A stretch of 64,000 bases of DNA from Margaritifera margaritifera (GCA_029931535.1 JAQPZY010001688.1:4271001-4335000), one strand, 5' to 3'. Shown: positions 24,014 through 37,453, counted from the stretch's first letter. The notes: generated by a model not told the origin, from the letters alone. Program-made: numbers and translations.

Positions 24014-24974
24014 TAGCGGCCCCCACTATTTCCTTGTACATAGAGTATCCATTTCCTTGACACTGCATTGGACTTGTTAACCTTTCGTTTCTCCTTTAAC
24101 ATTAAGAGAGTACATGTTTGTATTCCACCCCACCCCCTTTTTTATTGTTGTAAAAAAAATCTGAAATCATGTCTTAGAACAGGTCCCATGGCCCCCCATT
24201 CAACCCCTTTTTTCTGAAGAACGAGATTATTAGTAGTTTAGCATCAACTGTGCCATTCCTTCAACCGAGATGTACGTTATTGATCCCCTTGACAATACCA
24301 AAATCAATATCAAAAGTATGTTTGTTATTAAAATTCACACAAGAATTATTTATCTCTATATAAAAAAAACAGACATGTAAAAGAAAAAACGTCTTGTCCT
24401 AGTCGTAACAGCATTAAAGTTCACAATTCCTACGATCAATTTAAGAACATCAAAGGTGAGAGCTATGCATTCCTGAAGTTGTTTCAGCAATAATATAGCA
24501 ATTCTAATTTGATGTCCGAGGAAAAATAAAAAAATAAAAACATTGCAAAAAAGAATGTTATGAAACGCACGTGACAAAGCATTATCAAGTTTGGATAACA
24601 AAAATAGTCTCAGCAGAGAGGGAAAGTTTTTCTTTTATTGGGACATTCAACCTTTTCTATACACCAACATATCATAGGTCATCGATTGTGCAAATCAGTC
24701 AATTAGTTAGATATTACCCGATTCTTCTGAGCAAAATTATTCCGGTCAATAAGAATAATACCCAATCCGAAAGGAACAAAGTGGCCCAAACCGATAAAAA
24801 AAATAACCGTTTCACTATGTAACAAGATGCCAATCAAATCCAAGTTAAGACATCGTAAATCAGTCAGAAATAGAAGGACCATCAGGTATAAGCTGCAGAA
24901 ATTAATCCTGATTACTTTATACAAACCACCGTTATAATTTGATTCCCATGCCTTTCAGGAAGGAATTACAGGCA
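24014..24974. other. Intron sequence of the plus-strand gene
   Basis: AT-rich. No repeat copy was recognised until the family B element at 24976. The frames here lack support. Confidence 0.5.
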
Positions 24975-24975
24975 A

Positions 24976-25916
24976 AACAGGAGTCCCTCGAAGGGACTGA
25001 CGCTCGACTGGGGGAAAAGAATTTCCAGGAATTTAAGACAAGATCATTTCTTCCTTTTAACTGTCGTATGTTGAAACCATCTCAGATATTCTTCAGCGAT
25101 AAAAAAAAAATTCAAAGTAGCTGCTGTGGTGCACATATTGGATATCAGCTTGGCACCATTTTCATTTTGGACAAAGCAGACATCATCAGAAGTCTTTTGG
25201 TGAAAACTCCATGCCATAATGATCATCCATTCAGGAGTAGTGACAACATGATTATGACAGTCGTTGTGGCAGTCATACTAGATTTACAACTGGCACCATT
25301 TTCACTCAGAACCAATTAGATATTATAAGAAGTCTACTGGTGAAAACACCATGTTGATATAGACATCCATTTGGGAGGAGTAGAGATAACAATATTTTGA
25401 AGATATGACTTTCCATTCCGGAATAGCAATAACAAGATTTTCAAGATTGCTGCTGTGGTGGCCATATTGGACATCAGATCGGCACCATTTAAGACCAAAT
25501 AGACATCATAAGAAGTCTTTTTGCGAAAATCTCATGATGATACAATCATCCATTCAGGAAGAGTAGCGATAGCAAGATTTTCAAGATGGCCGATCTGGTG
25601 GCCATATTGGACGTCAGATAGGCACCATTTTCACTTAGAACCAACTAGACATCATAAGAAGTCTGTTGATATGACCATCCATTCAGGAGGGGCGCGATAA
25701 CAATATTTTCAAGATGGCTGAGATGGTTGCCATATTGGATGTTCGAGCAGCACCATTTTCGTTTAGGACCAACTAAACAATGGGATGACTGTGTGTGTCA
25801 AGTTTCACGGCAATCCTCCAAATAGTTTAGGAGGAGTAGCGATAGCAAACTTGTGCTAACGGACGGACGGACAACAGACCATCCCATAAGCTCTTCTGGT
25901 CTATGACCAGTAGAGC
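24976..25916 (+). repeat. Family B hairpin-ended repeat, copy 1 (intronic)
   Basis: The start is GGAGTCCCTCGAAGGGACTGACGC, with a hairpin GTCCCT/AGGGAC. The core is about five units of roughly 130-150 bp (landmarks: GCACCATTTTCA, AACTAGACATCATAAGAAGT, CATCCATTCAGG, TTTTCAAGATGGC, GTGGCCATATTGGA). The end is ACGGACGGACGG...AAGCTCTTCTGGTC..GACCAGTAGAG with a second hairpin. It sits in the intron between 23909 and 26630. Confidence 0.75.
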
Positions 25917-26185
25917 GAATACAATTGTCTGTATTGTCGAGCCCACGCCAGTGGAAAAGCGAGACGTAGTCACTTATCCGCCACACCAGTGGCAATGACA
26001 ACTTTGTAAAGGTTTTGGGTTAAGTTTTTCTTAAGAGTGTTGGCTCGACATGCATGCCCTGGCCTTTTTGTTGTATTATCATAATCTGTTATGTGTTACA
26101 AGTGAGCACCCCTTTCAAAAAGCAACATTCTAGCCTAATAATCTTTGACTCGGGCATGATATTGCTTAACATTCTACTCAATGGT

Positions 26186-26372
26186 TGTTGTTGTTGGTTT
26201 TATCGGCATATTTAACACATTATTGGCTATATCGTGTCGAGGAAATGGGAGCTAAATGCCTTTCCCATGTACACACCTAGGCAGTCGACCAGGGCTGGCC
26301 TAGGCGGTAAGAGAACCCCGACCCTTGGATTACGAATCCGACGTTTTACCAACTAATCTACCGCAGCTCCCC
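26186..26372 (-). repeat. tRNA-derived SINE, degenerate
   Basis: The minus strand begins GGGAGCTGCGGTAGATTAGT with an A-box-like TAGATTAGTTGG. A degraded B box (GGGTTCTC) follows after about 45 bases. The other end starts GTTGTTGTTGG, as in the copy at 48503-48685. No target-site duplication was found. Confidence 0.6.
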
Positions 26373-26629
26373 TCTTCTTAATGCACTGTCTACTTTGTGA
26401 ATCCATTTTTCTACAAGTCCATGTATTTGACGAGGCCGCATACTATACTTGTGTCAGTTTTGCAGGTCAACTGTTGAAGATTTATATCTTTATGCACTGC
26501 ATTGACAAAAATTGTTGGTTCCTTGTCTATGACGTATTTTTTTTACAAAGAATTTAACATGATAGCAAACACTTTTCAGAATAAGAATCATTGAATATTA
26601 ATATGACCACTATTTATATTTTATTACAG

Positions 26630-26698
26630 AAAGTTCAAAGGAAAGCCCAGCTGTATCCTATGTTCCTTTGTTGAACGCCATCACAGACGACTTCATGG
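26630..26698 (+). CDS. Exon of plus-strand gene (second from last)
   Basis: An acceptor TTTTATTACAG precedes 26630 and a consensus donor CATGG/GTAAGC follows 26698. The exon gives two bases, 22 codons and one base, so it keeps the phase set by 23793-23909 and hands the same phase on. The residues read SSKESPAVSYVPLLNAITDD then FM. It is separated by 2.7 kb from the previous exon and by 0.74 kb from the last. The function is not recognised. Confidence 0.7.
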
Positions 26699-27441
26699 GT
26701 AAGCTATGCAAATCCGTCCACTCGTGTGTCTGTATCTACATAAGGTACATTCACCATTTTTCTTTATAAATAATATCTACCAGGCATGCTAATCCTTAAA
26801 TAATGTAAAGGCATACAAGTCTATCCGTAGTGTCTGTTCTGGTTATAAATGCTCGTGACATGGTAATCCTGCAGTTTAAGTTGGAGATAAACATACAAGT
26901 CAAAACCATGGGAGCGTGGGAGATTTCTTGTGCGCCTCTGAGAACGGATTACTGAGTAGCGTTCGCTGTATGTAATGGAATATATCTGACAGGTAGATGG
27001 AAGCTCACACGAGAGTATTATAAATTATTTAGTGCATACGAACGAAAAGTGCGTGGCGTACGGACTTGTTTAAGTCTGCTCTTGTTTCTTTACCATGACG
27101 TTAATTTTGAACATATTTGACGAAATGTTATGCATGTTTTACCTGTATGATAGGGCAGATCGAAGAGAACTATTCTTGTCGCAATCCAAGTAAAAGATTT
27201 TTTAGTTATATGAAATTCTGGCTATAACTTAGTATTAACTGAAAGATTTAAATGACCGTTGCATTTGTATTTCTACGCGTTTGATGAAATACGTTTCTTT
27301 TAACAACGTTCCATTTCACTAATGCTTATTTCTTTGCAATAAATTAGTTTTTTTTATTGGGTTTATACAGAAAACTATGCCCTATTACAACGTTTTACCA
27401 CACAATTCTTGATTCTATGTTCTTTCTTCGTTTTTGTATAG

Positions 27442-27605
27442 CACGGCTATCAGTGAGTGGTGACCGTAGAGGCAGCCGGCCTGACAGCCGGCGCGTGCAT
27501 TCCAACACCCGCCGTAACAAGAATGAGAGTCGGGAAAAATCTGACGGCAAGCTGAAATCAGCCAAAGAGAACAAACGACCCAAGTCGCATAATCACAGGA
27601 ACTAG
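27442..27605 (+). CDS. Last exon of plus-strand gene, basic C-terminal tail
   Basis: An acceptor CGTTTTTGTATAG precedes 27442. Two bases complete the split codon, then 53 codons and TAG (27603-27605) follow. The tail is strongly basic and Arg/Lys/Ser-rich (DRRGSRPDSRRVHS, NTRRNKNESREK, KENKRPKSHNHRN), probably disordered and suited to binding nucleic acid, microtubules or acidic partners. GC content is much higher than in the introns. An ATTAAA at 27918-27923 is a possible polyadenylation signal. With the two exons above, this gives the final ~113 residues of a protein I cannot name. Confidence 0.75.
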
Positions 27606-27774
27606 GACAACATCACATGGCTGAACGTGTGACTTTGCAGTCTTACAACACAGTCAAATACAAGTTCATCCGTATACACCATACATCTGAATTGCTAGTT
27701 AATGCTTTGTATCCACCCTAAAATAATTTACCAGTAACTTTCTTTTTGTACAAGGTTAGAGCAATGAAATTTGA

Positions 27775-27909
27775 ACATTTTGCATATTTACACAGCTTAA
27801 CATTTTGTATATTGACACTGCTCAACATTTTGTATATTTACACCACTGAACATTTTGTATATTTACACCACTGTACATTTTGTATATTTACACCACTGAA
27901 CATTTTGTC
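27775..27909 (+). repeat. 25-bp minisatellite, about 5 copies, in the 3' UTR or just beyond
   Basis: The unit AACATTTTGTATATTTACAC then CACTG recurs about five times, beginning some 170 bp after the stop codon of the plus-strand gene. If the ATTAAA at 27918 is used, the array lies in the 3' UTR. Confidence 0.9.
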
Positions 27910-27924
27910 AAATTTCGATTAAAT

Positions 27925-28920
27925 TATGATATTATGATGATCTTGGTCTCTTTTTCGAATCATAAAATCAAAGAGAAGTCACATGACAATTGTGGGCTTC
28001 ATAACGTTACGCCCAATGCTATGTGAATTACATCATTATATATATATATATATAGTTGTACAAACGAGGTAGTCAGTTAAGTTTCATGAACAAATAACTG
28101 CCAAGTTATGGTTGCAGGACAGGTTCGTTTCTCTGTCTTCGAGGCAAACGGTATATTGACATACTAGTATATGCTACTGTACCCATAATCAGATCTAGTT
28201 TCATTAAACGCATACAATGTTCTTCCTCAAAATGAGATTTTTTTTTTACAGTATCTTTATTACTGAATGGGTAGAAAGAAGCAAAAATCACTAAACATTC
28301 AGCAGGCGTGAAAGCTAAAATACAGCCATATTATCATGGATTTTCTATCCAAAAAAAAGTTAAATTTTTTCGATGAGGAGAATTTTTGGATTTCCTCAAA
28401 TCTGAAGAATAATTCAACTGTTTTTTCAACAATATAAAGATTCTTGGGTGTAACATTTTTAAACTTAAGAATGATCGCTGGTCAAATGTTGGAGTATTTA
28501 ACTTTTGAAAACTGGATGCTTTTACATAGGTAAGAGTCCAAGCAATTCAAAACCACCACCCCACCCCAAAACCCGTTTAGGTGCATTTCTAGCGCTATAC
28601 ATAGTTATATCTGTATCCCGTTGTACATGTTATTACACAGAAAAGTAAACAACACAGCACCCTGCCACCAACTCTCCCAAAAATAATAGCTGAGTGAGTA
28701 TTTAAAAATTCACAAAATTTGCACATGTTAAAGGTCACGGAGTCCGCTATTTAGTTACATTAAAAAAGAGTATGGTGTTCAATTAATTTTTTCACTAAAA
28801 CACAATGACTGAGCTCAAATTATTATCTAACACAGAAAACCTGCGAAGCTGATGTATGGCAGGTCGTAAATTGCTCATGACTTTCCAACGTGTCATATAT
28901 TTTTGTTGACTTTATTCTTT
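27925..28920. other. Unannotated AT-rich stretch
   Basis: A short (TA)n lies at 28036-28054. No gene was recognised. Confidence 0.4.
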
Positions 28921-28921
28921 T

Positions 28922-29112
28922 CTTTTACAGCACTATCCTTTTGAATATTAAAAGTGTATAAACACTTTTCTTTAACAGCACTATCCTTTTGAGTATTAAA
29001 AGTGTATAAAAACTTTTCTTTAACAGCGCTATCCGTTTGAATATTAAAAGTGTATAAACACTTTTCTTTAACAGCACTATCCTTTTGAATATTAAAAGCG
29101 TATAAACACTTC
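28922..29112 (+). repeat. 48-bp minisatellite, 4 copies
   Basis: ACAGCACTATCC recurs at exact 48-bp spacing (28927, 28975, 29023, 29071) with ATTAAAAGTGTATAAACAC between. Confidence 0.92.
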
Positions 29113-29492
29113 TTCTCTTATATTATTTACTAAGAGACAGAAATCACTATGACATCATCGCGTCTAATCTTTCCAGAGTTCATAGCGATAAGAAAAACCG
29201 ACGTCACAAGTGATGTCAAATCGACGATGTAATAATGCAATAATCACGTAATTTGAGCTACGCATTAAACGCTGATTTTACAAAAGTGGACATGCTCAAC
29301 GGTTATTTTCATTCTATATACTATCTTTACCACTGACAAAAAGTACAGATATTTTCAGAAGTATGATAAGAAAGATCATTAAAAATGCTCAATTTAAGCA
29401 GAAATTTGCAGAAAATTTAGTGCAACTTGGGCCAGGAATTCAATAAATGCTTTTAACTCTTATTTGACCTATGACGGATGGATAGGCACTCA

Positions 29493-32400
29493 AACAAGAG
29501 GTCCAAGTGGGCCTGATACCGTTCACCTGGCTTACATAAATTAACAGTTGACCATTTCACTAAGTAGGCTTATATAATATTGTAAGAACACAACCTAAGT
29601 AAACTATATCCCAAACTTTATATCATGTTGATTTGACCTATTTTACCATAAAGGCATAATTAGTATACATAGTCTCTTCCTCATAATCGAAGTCATCCAA
29701 GATCCTGATGATGAGAAATATAATCTCTAGAGCCAGAGAGGTTACAAGCTCAGCCAATCAGATACAAGGTCTCTTATTAATATGTACAGATCTCACTTTT
29801 ATAGAGAACCTGTGTACAACAATAATATGTCTATTTATCTAAGTGGAGCAAAATCCCATTGAAATTCAGTCTCAGAGTGGTAACAAGCTGAACCAATCAG
29901 ATACAAGATTACCTCATTCATACACATAGCTCTTGCTCATAATCAAACTCGTGCAACATCTTTATAAGATAAGACTATTTAACAAGTCTGATCAAAATAT
30001 GATTAAAATATAGTTGCCAGAGTGTTGACAAGCTCAGCCAATCAGCTGTAAGGTCATATTATTAACATGTGTGAATTTCACTCATAATACTACACAACTA
30101 AGATCTTGCTAACATAGGCCTACTTACCAAGTTTGATCAAAATACTATCAAAAATAGTCTCTGAAGTGAAAAAACCTCAGGCAATCAGATGCAAGATCAT
30201 GACATAACTATGCATAGGTCTTACTCACAATAAAAACCATGAAACATCTTGATGGTATTAGCCTACTTAACAAATCTGATTCAAATCAGGTCAGAAATAC
30301 GGTCTCTCAAGTGGTAAGAAGCCAATCATATACAAGATCACCTCATTAATATGTGTAGATCTTACTCATAATAAAAAGATTATGTACCTTGATGATATAA
30401 GCCTATTTACAAAGTTAGATCAAAAATATGATCAGAAACAGAGTCGTTCAAAGTGCTGACAAGCTCAATCAATCAGATGCAAAGTCAAATCATGAATATG
30501 CATGGATCTTCCTCTAATTGTACTCATCCAAGATCTTGATGATTTAAGCCTATTTACAAAGTTTGATCAAAATTGAATAAAACAAGAGTCCCTCGAAGGG
30601 ACTGACGATCTACTGGGAGCAAAGAATTTCCAGGAATTCAAGAGAAGACCATTTCTTCCTTTTAACTGTCAAGTGGTACACATATTGGATTTCAGCTTGG
30701 CACCATTTTCTTTTAGGACAAAGTAGATATCATTAGAAGACTTTTGGTGAAAACCCCATGTCAAATGATCATCCATTCAGGGGCAGTTGTAACAATATTT
30801 TTAAGACAGTCGTCGTGGTGGCAGCCATATTGGATGTACGACTGGCACCATTTTTCACTTAGGACCAACTAGGTATCATAAGAAGTATATTGATGACAAC
30901 CCCATGTTGATATAACCATCCATTTGGAGAGGAGTAGAGATAACAATATATTCAAGATTTTTAAGATGGCTGTCATGACGGCCATATTGGATGTTAGATC
31001 AACACCATTTTTATTTAGGACCAGCTAAACATCATAAGAAGTCTTTTAGTGAAAACCCCATGCTGCTATGACCTTCATTCAGGAGAAGTAGCAATAACAA
31101 GATTTTCAAGATGGCTTCTGTGGTGGAGATATTGGACTTCAGGTTCACACCATTTTCATTTAGGACCAACTAGACATCATAAGAAGTCTTTTAGTGAAAA
31201 CCCCATGTTGATATGACCACCCATTCAGGAGGAGTAGGGATAAGATTTCAAAATGGCCATGCTGCTGGCCATATTGGATATGTTTGAGCAGTACCATTTT
31301 CATTTAGGACCAACTAAACCATGGGATGAATGTGTGTGCAAAGTTTCCTGGCAATCCTCCAATTAGTTTAGGAGGAGTAACGATAACAAACTTGTGTTAA
31401 CGGATGGACGGAAGACCGACGATGGACAACAGACCATCCCATAAGCTCTTCCGGTCAATGACCAGTAGAGTTAAAAATACAGTCTTTAGAGTGGTAAGAA
31501 GCTCAGCCAATCACACTGAAGATCACCTCATTAATACGCATGCATTCCAAACATTATCGAACTCATGAGAGAGTTTGATCATATCAGTCTATATTTGAAG
31601 TTTGATAAAACTTAGGTAAAGAATATTACTTCCAGAGTAGTAACAAGCTCAGTCATTCAGATACATGACTACCTCATTATTATCCATGGATCTGGCTCAT
31701 TATCAAACTCATCCAAGATCTTTAAGGTACAAGTCCATATTTTAATTTTCATCAAAATCAGATCAGATTTAAGGCTTCCAGAGTGGCATCAACCAATCAC
31801 ATACAAGATCACTTTATTAATATGTGTGGATCTCTCACTCATCATCAAAATTGTCCATAAGCATATATTCCAAGTTTGATCAAAATCGGATCAGAAATAT
31901 GACTTCCAGAGTGGTAACAACCTCAGACGAAAGATTACCTCCTTAATATGTGTACATTTAGTTCATTATCAACTTTCAAGAGCTCGATGATAGAGCAAAA
32001 ATATTCCAAGTTTGATAAAAATTAAATCAGAAATATGGCCTCCGGTATGGTAACATGTTTGGTCAATCAGATGCATGATCACCTCATTAGTATGCATGCA
32101 TCTCACTCATTAGTATGCATGCATCTCACTCATTAGTATGCATGCATCTCACTCATTAGTGATCTTGTCAAAGATCTTGATGACATAAGCATATATTCCA
32201 GGATTGGCAAAAACTGGATCAGAAATATGACCCCCGCAGTGGTAACAAGCTTAGCCAATCTGATCCAATATTACCTCATTAACATGCATGAATCTCACTC
32301 ATTATCGAAACACACCAAGATTTTCATGATATAAATGTATATTTCAAGCTTGATCAAAATTGGATAAGAAATATGGCCTTTAGAGCAGTAACAAGCTCGG

Positions 32401-32779
32401 CCTATCAGACGTAACATCACCTCATCAATATGCACATATCCCACTCATTATCAAAATCATCCGAGATCTTGATGAAATAAGCATATATTCCAAGTTTGAT
32501 CAAAACTGGAAGAGAATTATGGTTTCCAGAGTTGTAACAAGGTCAGTCAATCAGATGCATGATCACCACATTAATATGCGTGGATCTCACTCATCAAATT
32601 CATCTGAGATTTTGATGATACTAGCCAGTATTCCAAGTTTGGTCGAAATCGTATCTGAAAAATATACTCCAAAGTATTATCAAGCAATAGTTGATGGACA
32701 GATAACTGATGACAGACAACACACAATGGATGCAGGGCCATACCTCAAGCTCACTTGGCCTTACAACTAGATGAGCTAA
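29493..32779 (+). repeat. Family A hairpin-ended repeat, copy 2, with a nested family B copy
   Basis: It begins AACAAGAGGTCCAAGTGGGC...TTCACCTGGC and ends AAGCTCACTTGGCC...GATGAGCTAA. The interior is a long series of diverged tandem units of about 130-150 bp (landmarks: AAGCTCAGCCAATCAGAT, CCTCATTAATATGC, ATCTCACTCATTATC, CCAAGTTTGATCAAAAT). A family B element interrupts it at 30582-31470. A 23-bp local triplication (CATTAGTATGCATGCATCTC) occurs at 32085-32160. There is no coding capacity. Confidence 0.75.
30582..31470 (+). repeat. Family B hairpin-ended repeat, copy 2, nested in family A
   Basis: The start is ACAAGAGTCCCTCGAAGGGA and the end is TGACCAGTAGAG. About five tandem units of the family B core lie between. 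Family A sequence stops at its left edge and resumes at its right edge. TAAAA flanks both sides (a possible target-site duplication, but in A-rich sequence). So B inserted after A. Confidence 0.78.
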
Positions 32780-33060
32780 CATACCATCCTCTATGAGAAA
32801 CACACTTATGTGATTTTGCTATAAAGTTTCTTTTAGAGGTAAACAAAACCCCAAACAAACTGTACAAAACAAAAAGTATACTTTCCCTTTATACATAGCA
32901 TGTTCAGCACTGAACACAATAATAATGCAAGTGAAAGACAAATGTTACAATACACAATCACCAAACTCCAGTAGAACAGAATCATCATCCAATCAAACCT
33001 GTGCATAAGAGTTATCACTGCAGGGGAAAAATGTGGCATTTATGAACAGGCCTTCTTTAT
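32780..33060. other. Unannotated AT-rich stretch
   Basis: Nothing was recognised. Confidence 0.4.
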
Positions 33061-33065
33061 AAGCA

Positions 33066-33330
33066 GGCAAAAAGTGACACTTAATTGGGACTTTTCATAC
33101 CTGACAAAAAGTAACACTTAATTAGGACTTTTCATACCTGACAAAAAGTAACACTTAATTGGGACTTTTCATACCTGACAAAAAGTGACACTTAATTGGG
33201 ACTTTTCATACCTGACAAAAAGTGACACTTAATTGGGACTTTTCATACCTGACAAAAAGTAACACTTAATTGGGACTTTTCATACCTGACAAAAAGTAAC
33301 ACTTAATTGGGACTTTTCATACCTGACATA
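33066..33330 (+). repeat. 37-bp minisatellite, about 7 copies
   Basis: The unit is AAAAAGTRACACTTAATTGG then GACTTTTCATACCTGAC. Copies are nearly identical. Confidence 0.95.
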
Positions 33331-34924
33331 TATAAAGAGGTGTCTACTGTATACAGCTGATACATCAGGTTTGACTGCATTATGTTCCAGCACAAACATT
33401 ATGAAAAAGGCCATTATTTGACTATAAAAGATCATTTTTGTAAATGGATTTAAGCTAATCATGGATTCTTTTATTATGACCAGGATTCACCTCTTTGGAG
33501 GTAAGTATTTTACTGTTTCCAAATAAAAAAAAATCTCATCACCAAAATCTGGCTCATCACCATTTTGTTTCACAAGTAAATCATTTTGTACATATGTACA
33601 TACACCAAATGTAACATTTTTGCAACTTTTTCGTTTTTATATAAAAATAAAGCGTGCCCATTGTCAGTGCCTGAAATGAGCTAAATGCGAAACTTAACCA
33701 AGCTGTGACATACGGATGTACGGACATAAAGACCAGGGTAACACTATATCGCTCTCCACGGTAGTGGGGAAGCATATCAATCAGGACTGTATAAAATTAA
33801 TAGTACAGGCCCAAAAGAAACAAGGTTATACAACAAGAAACATAACATGTTGAGAATAAAATTATACTGAAAGCAAAAATGTGGAAAACAAATCATCCAG
33901 GCATGATAATACAGCTCTAACAGAAAAAAGTACATCATATTTCACTCTATTAAAGATGCAACTCACAAAGAGTTTTTAATTCAAAAACATTTGAAACATA
34001 TCAGTGACACATCAGAAGATGGACCATGTGCTTCCTGCATAATCAAAAGCAAAGATTTTGTATCAAAGAATACAAATAAGTAATAAAAACTTCTAAAATT
34101 AATGTGAAAATAGTTTTCATGTCATAATCAAAGAAGATGAATGGAATTAAAATCCTTAGAAAATTCTTGCACACAAATATAAATATGAAAAAGAAAAAGA
34201 AAACCTGTGAACTCAAACAGAACACATAACTACTAAGCAGACAGCTTCTCTATGCTCCAACAAAGACTTGATGAGAAAATAATATGTTCATTAATTCAAA
34301 AACTTAACTGGATCGACTGACAGATTGATAGATAAATAGGGTAACATTATATGCCTCTGTCTTATTTGTGATGGATCATACAAAAAACCCTATAAGGCTA
34401 GCTAAGTAAAAAATAAACATGAGTCTAAAGTGAGTCAGTCACACTTATGTAATATGTTATTGGTTAACACCAAACAACTGCTATGTTACCAGTCAAGAAA
34501 TTTAAAAAATCCTTAAATACAAAAGGTTACACAAAGTCATGAAATACGTGAAACACTCTTTGTTACAAAAGTTCATAAAGTAGAACTTTATTTATGCAAA
34601 AGTCCTCCATGATAAGAAAAATGTTTGGATTAATGGGAGTTGAATTTGATAAAATATGGTTATACCAAATTGCTTGTTTGGAACACATGGCTCAGATGAA
34701 CTTATGCTATGGATGAACAAGATTTGGCAATCCAGATTTTACTGTAATTTATAATGAAGGAAGGAAGGAATACACACTACTACAGTGCATTGACAATATC
34801 AAGTCACTGTTTAGGTTGTGAATTCGGTCTACTACACCAATTAGCTCAGCACAGAAATCATGACAGTAATGCACAGGCAGTTAGAACATTCAGAGAATTG
34901 GCTAACATCCTTCTATCACTCAGA
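33331..34924. other. Unannotated AT-rich stretch
   Basis: Short frames on both strands lack support. No repeat copy was recognised. Confidence 0.4.
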
Positions 34925-36023
34925 CAAACAAGTGGCCCAAGTGGACCTGATATTGCTCACCCGGCTTACATAACTTAACAGTTAACAATTTCACTCAGCA
35001 GGCTTATGTCGTATTGTAAGAACACAACCTATGTTAACTATTTGCCGAACTTTATATCATGATGATTTTTCCTATTTTACAATAGTGTGATAAAATTCTT
35101 TCCAAAGATAAAGGCATAATTAATATGTATAGTCCCTTGCTTGAAGTCATCCAAAATCTTTAAAAGTGAAGTTTACAGAAGAAACTTTGATTTGTGGTCT
35201 TCAGAGTCACATGACTTTCACATGGATTAAAATTATAATTCACAAGTTGTTTATTTTTAAAGGCCATGGGTTTCTTTACTCTTGATAATTAATTTTGAAG
35301 TGTTTCAGGAGAAAAGCATATTGGAGTTTGTTTTTGTTTTTTTTTTATTAAAACTAACAATATTTTTAAAAAATGTTTAAAAAATTGTAAGTAATGGCAA
35401 TGAATATATGAAATGCCATAAAATAATGTACAATATATCTGATAATATATAAATGACAACTGTTTCAGGCACTTAAACATGGCAATACAAGGAAACTGTC
35501 AAACTGTATTTCACCAAACATATCAAACTTGCTTCCAAATATTTCAGAATTTTAAATGTGGTGAAGTTTTTTTTAGAAATAATTTTCTGCAAATAAATTT
35601 TTAAACTCAGGACATGATTTTTACAAGAATAAGGTTCTTACTGGAGCAAAATCAATATTAGAAAAAAACACAATTACTTGCAAACAAGTATCTCTATACT
35701 GTAATGAAATTCTGATCCTTAATTACAACACTGCACATAGTTTATGCAATTATACATTTTCTATAACAATACTACATGTACTATGTTATCCTTTTCTTCA
35801 GTTACTGGTATAAATGACAGATTATTTATTTTCAGCCCTAAGGTGTATTTTTGCAAGTTTTTAGTTACTGTTCTATTGAAATTTACCCATCTTATACTCT
35901 ACAATTTTTTTTTAAAACTCTGGTTTGCAATCTTATTCAAGCGAAAGAACTTTGTGTAACTCCAAACCTGTGATTCTCAATAGTCAATATCATGAGTTAC
36001 TTCCCTTGCTTTCCTTTGAACAG

Positions 36024-36266
36024 TTTGGTTTGGTTTTGTGGGTTTAACGCCATTTTTCAGCACATGATAGGCCATACATGGTGGCCAGTATATTTGGTGG
36101 AGGAAGAACCTGGGAAAACACTGGAAAGAACCACTGACCCATGGGAAGCTACTGGCAAGCTTTCTCACATACCCATGTTGGCCAAGCTGAGACTCAAATC
36201 TATGTGGACAGAGGTGAGATGTCAGTGATCTGTAAAGGCATCTTTGACCACTTGGCCTCCCCCCCC
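36024..36266 (-). repeat. tRNA-derived SINE (Leu/Ser-type head), copy 2
   Basis: This is a diverged copy of the SINE at 1397-1655 (shared GGTGGAGGAAGAAC, GAAGCTACTGGCAA and CAGTGATCTGTAAAG). It is flanked by an 11-bp direct duplication with one mismatch: CCTTTGAACAG (36013-36023) and CCTTTGAAGAG (36267-36277). Confidence 0.85.
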
Positions 36267-36784
36267 CCTTTGAAGAGAGAAAACAGGTATTGTAAAGGAT
36301 TTTTTTTATTACACTGCATATTGTATTGAGAACAATTTCTAACTGCACTGAATTTCATTAAAATTTTAAGATTCTGCTCATAATAAAATTCACTGGTCAT
36401 CTTGATGATTTAAGTCATTTACCAAAGTTTACTCAAAATCAGATTAAAAATACATTTTCGTTTGATTGGAAACAAGTTCAGCCAATCAGATGCAAGATCG
36501 TATTATTAATATGTGTGGATCTAACTCATTATCAAACTCATGTGAAATCTTGGTCACATAAGCCTATATTCCATGTCTGATCAAAATCTGATAAGAAATA
36601 TGGCCTCCAGAGTGTTAACAAACTCAATCGGATTCAAAATCACCTCATTCATATGCATGGATCTCACTCATTACTGAACTCATCCAAGAGCTTGATGATA
36701 TAAGCCCATTTCCAAATTTGATCAAATTAAGATAAAAAAATATGGCTTCCAGAATGGTAATAGGCTCAGCCAAATAGATGCAAG

Positions 36785-37045
36785 ATCTCCTCATTAATAT
36801 GCTTGTACCTCACCCATTACCTCACCCATTACTGAACCTGTTCAAGATCTCCTCATTAATATGCTTGTACCTCACCCATTACTGAACCTGTCCAAGATCT
36901 CCTCATTAATATGCTTGTACCTCACCCATTACTGAACCTGTCCAAGATCTCCTCATTAATATGCTTGTACCTCACCCATTACTGAACCTGTCCAAGATCT
37001 CCTCATTAATATGCTTGTACCTCACCCATTACTGAACCTGTCCAA
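36785..37045 (+). repeat. 50-bp minisatellite, about 5 copies, inside family A
   Basis: CCTCATTAATATGCTTGTAC recurs at 36848, 36898, 36948 and 36998, with an imperfect first copy 60 bp earlier. It is a local amplification of one family A core unit. Confidence 0.92.
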
Positions 37046-37453
37046 GACCTTGATGACAAAAGCACAGAATCCAATTTCTGATCAAAATCAGATCAGAAAT
37101 ACAGGCTCCAGAGTGGTAACAAGCTCAGTGAATCAGATGCAAGATTGCTCCATTAATATATGTGGATCTCACTCATTATCTTACTTGTATAAGATCTTTA
37201 TGATATAAGCATATATTCCTAGTATTCCTAGTTTGATGAACATCAGATCAGAATATGGCCTCCTGAGTGATAACATGACCAGCCAATCATCTGCAAGATT
37301 GCCTCATTAATATGCACAGATCATATTCAAACTTGTCCAAGATATTGATAATATAAACCATGGCCTCTAGAACCATAACAAATGTTGATGGATGAGCGAC
37401 ATACACAGGGCTATACCATAAGCTCACTTGGCCTTACAGCTAAGTGAGCTAAT

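Larger units (their letters stand above)
34925..37453 (+). repeat. Family A hairpin-ended repeat, copy 3, with inserted SINE
   Basis: The start is ACAAGTGGCCCAAGTGGACC...TTGCTCACC and the end is AAGCTCACTTGGCC...GCTAAGTGAGCTAA, where GCTCACTT and AAGTGAGC form an 8-bp stem. Recognisable family core units lie at 35020-35220 and 36360-37390. The middle (about 35230-36000) is unrelated AT-rich DNA, and a SINE sits at 36024-36266. A 50-bp local minisatellite lies at 36785-37045. Confidence 0.65.
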
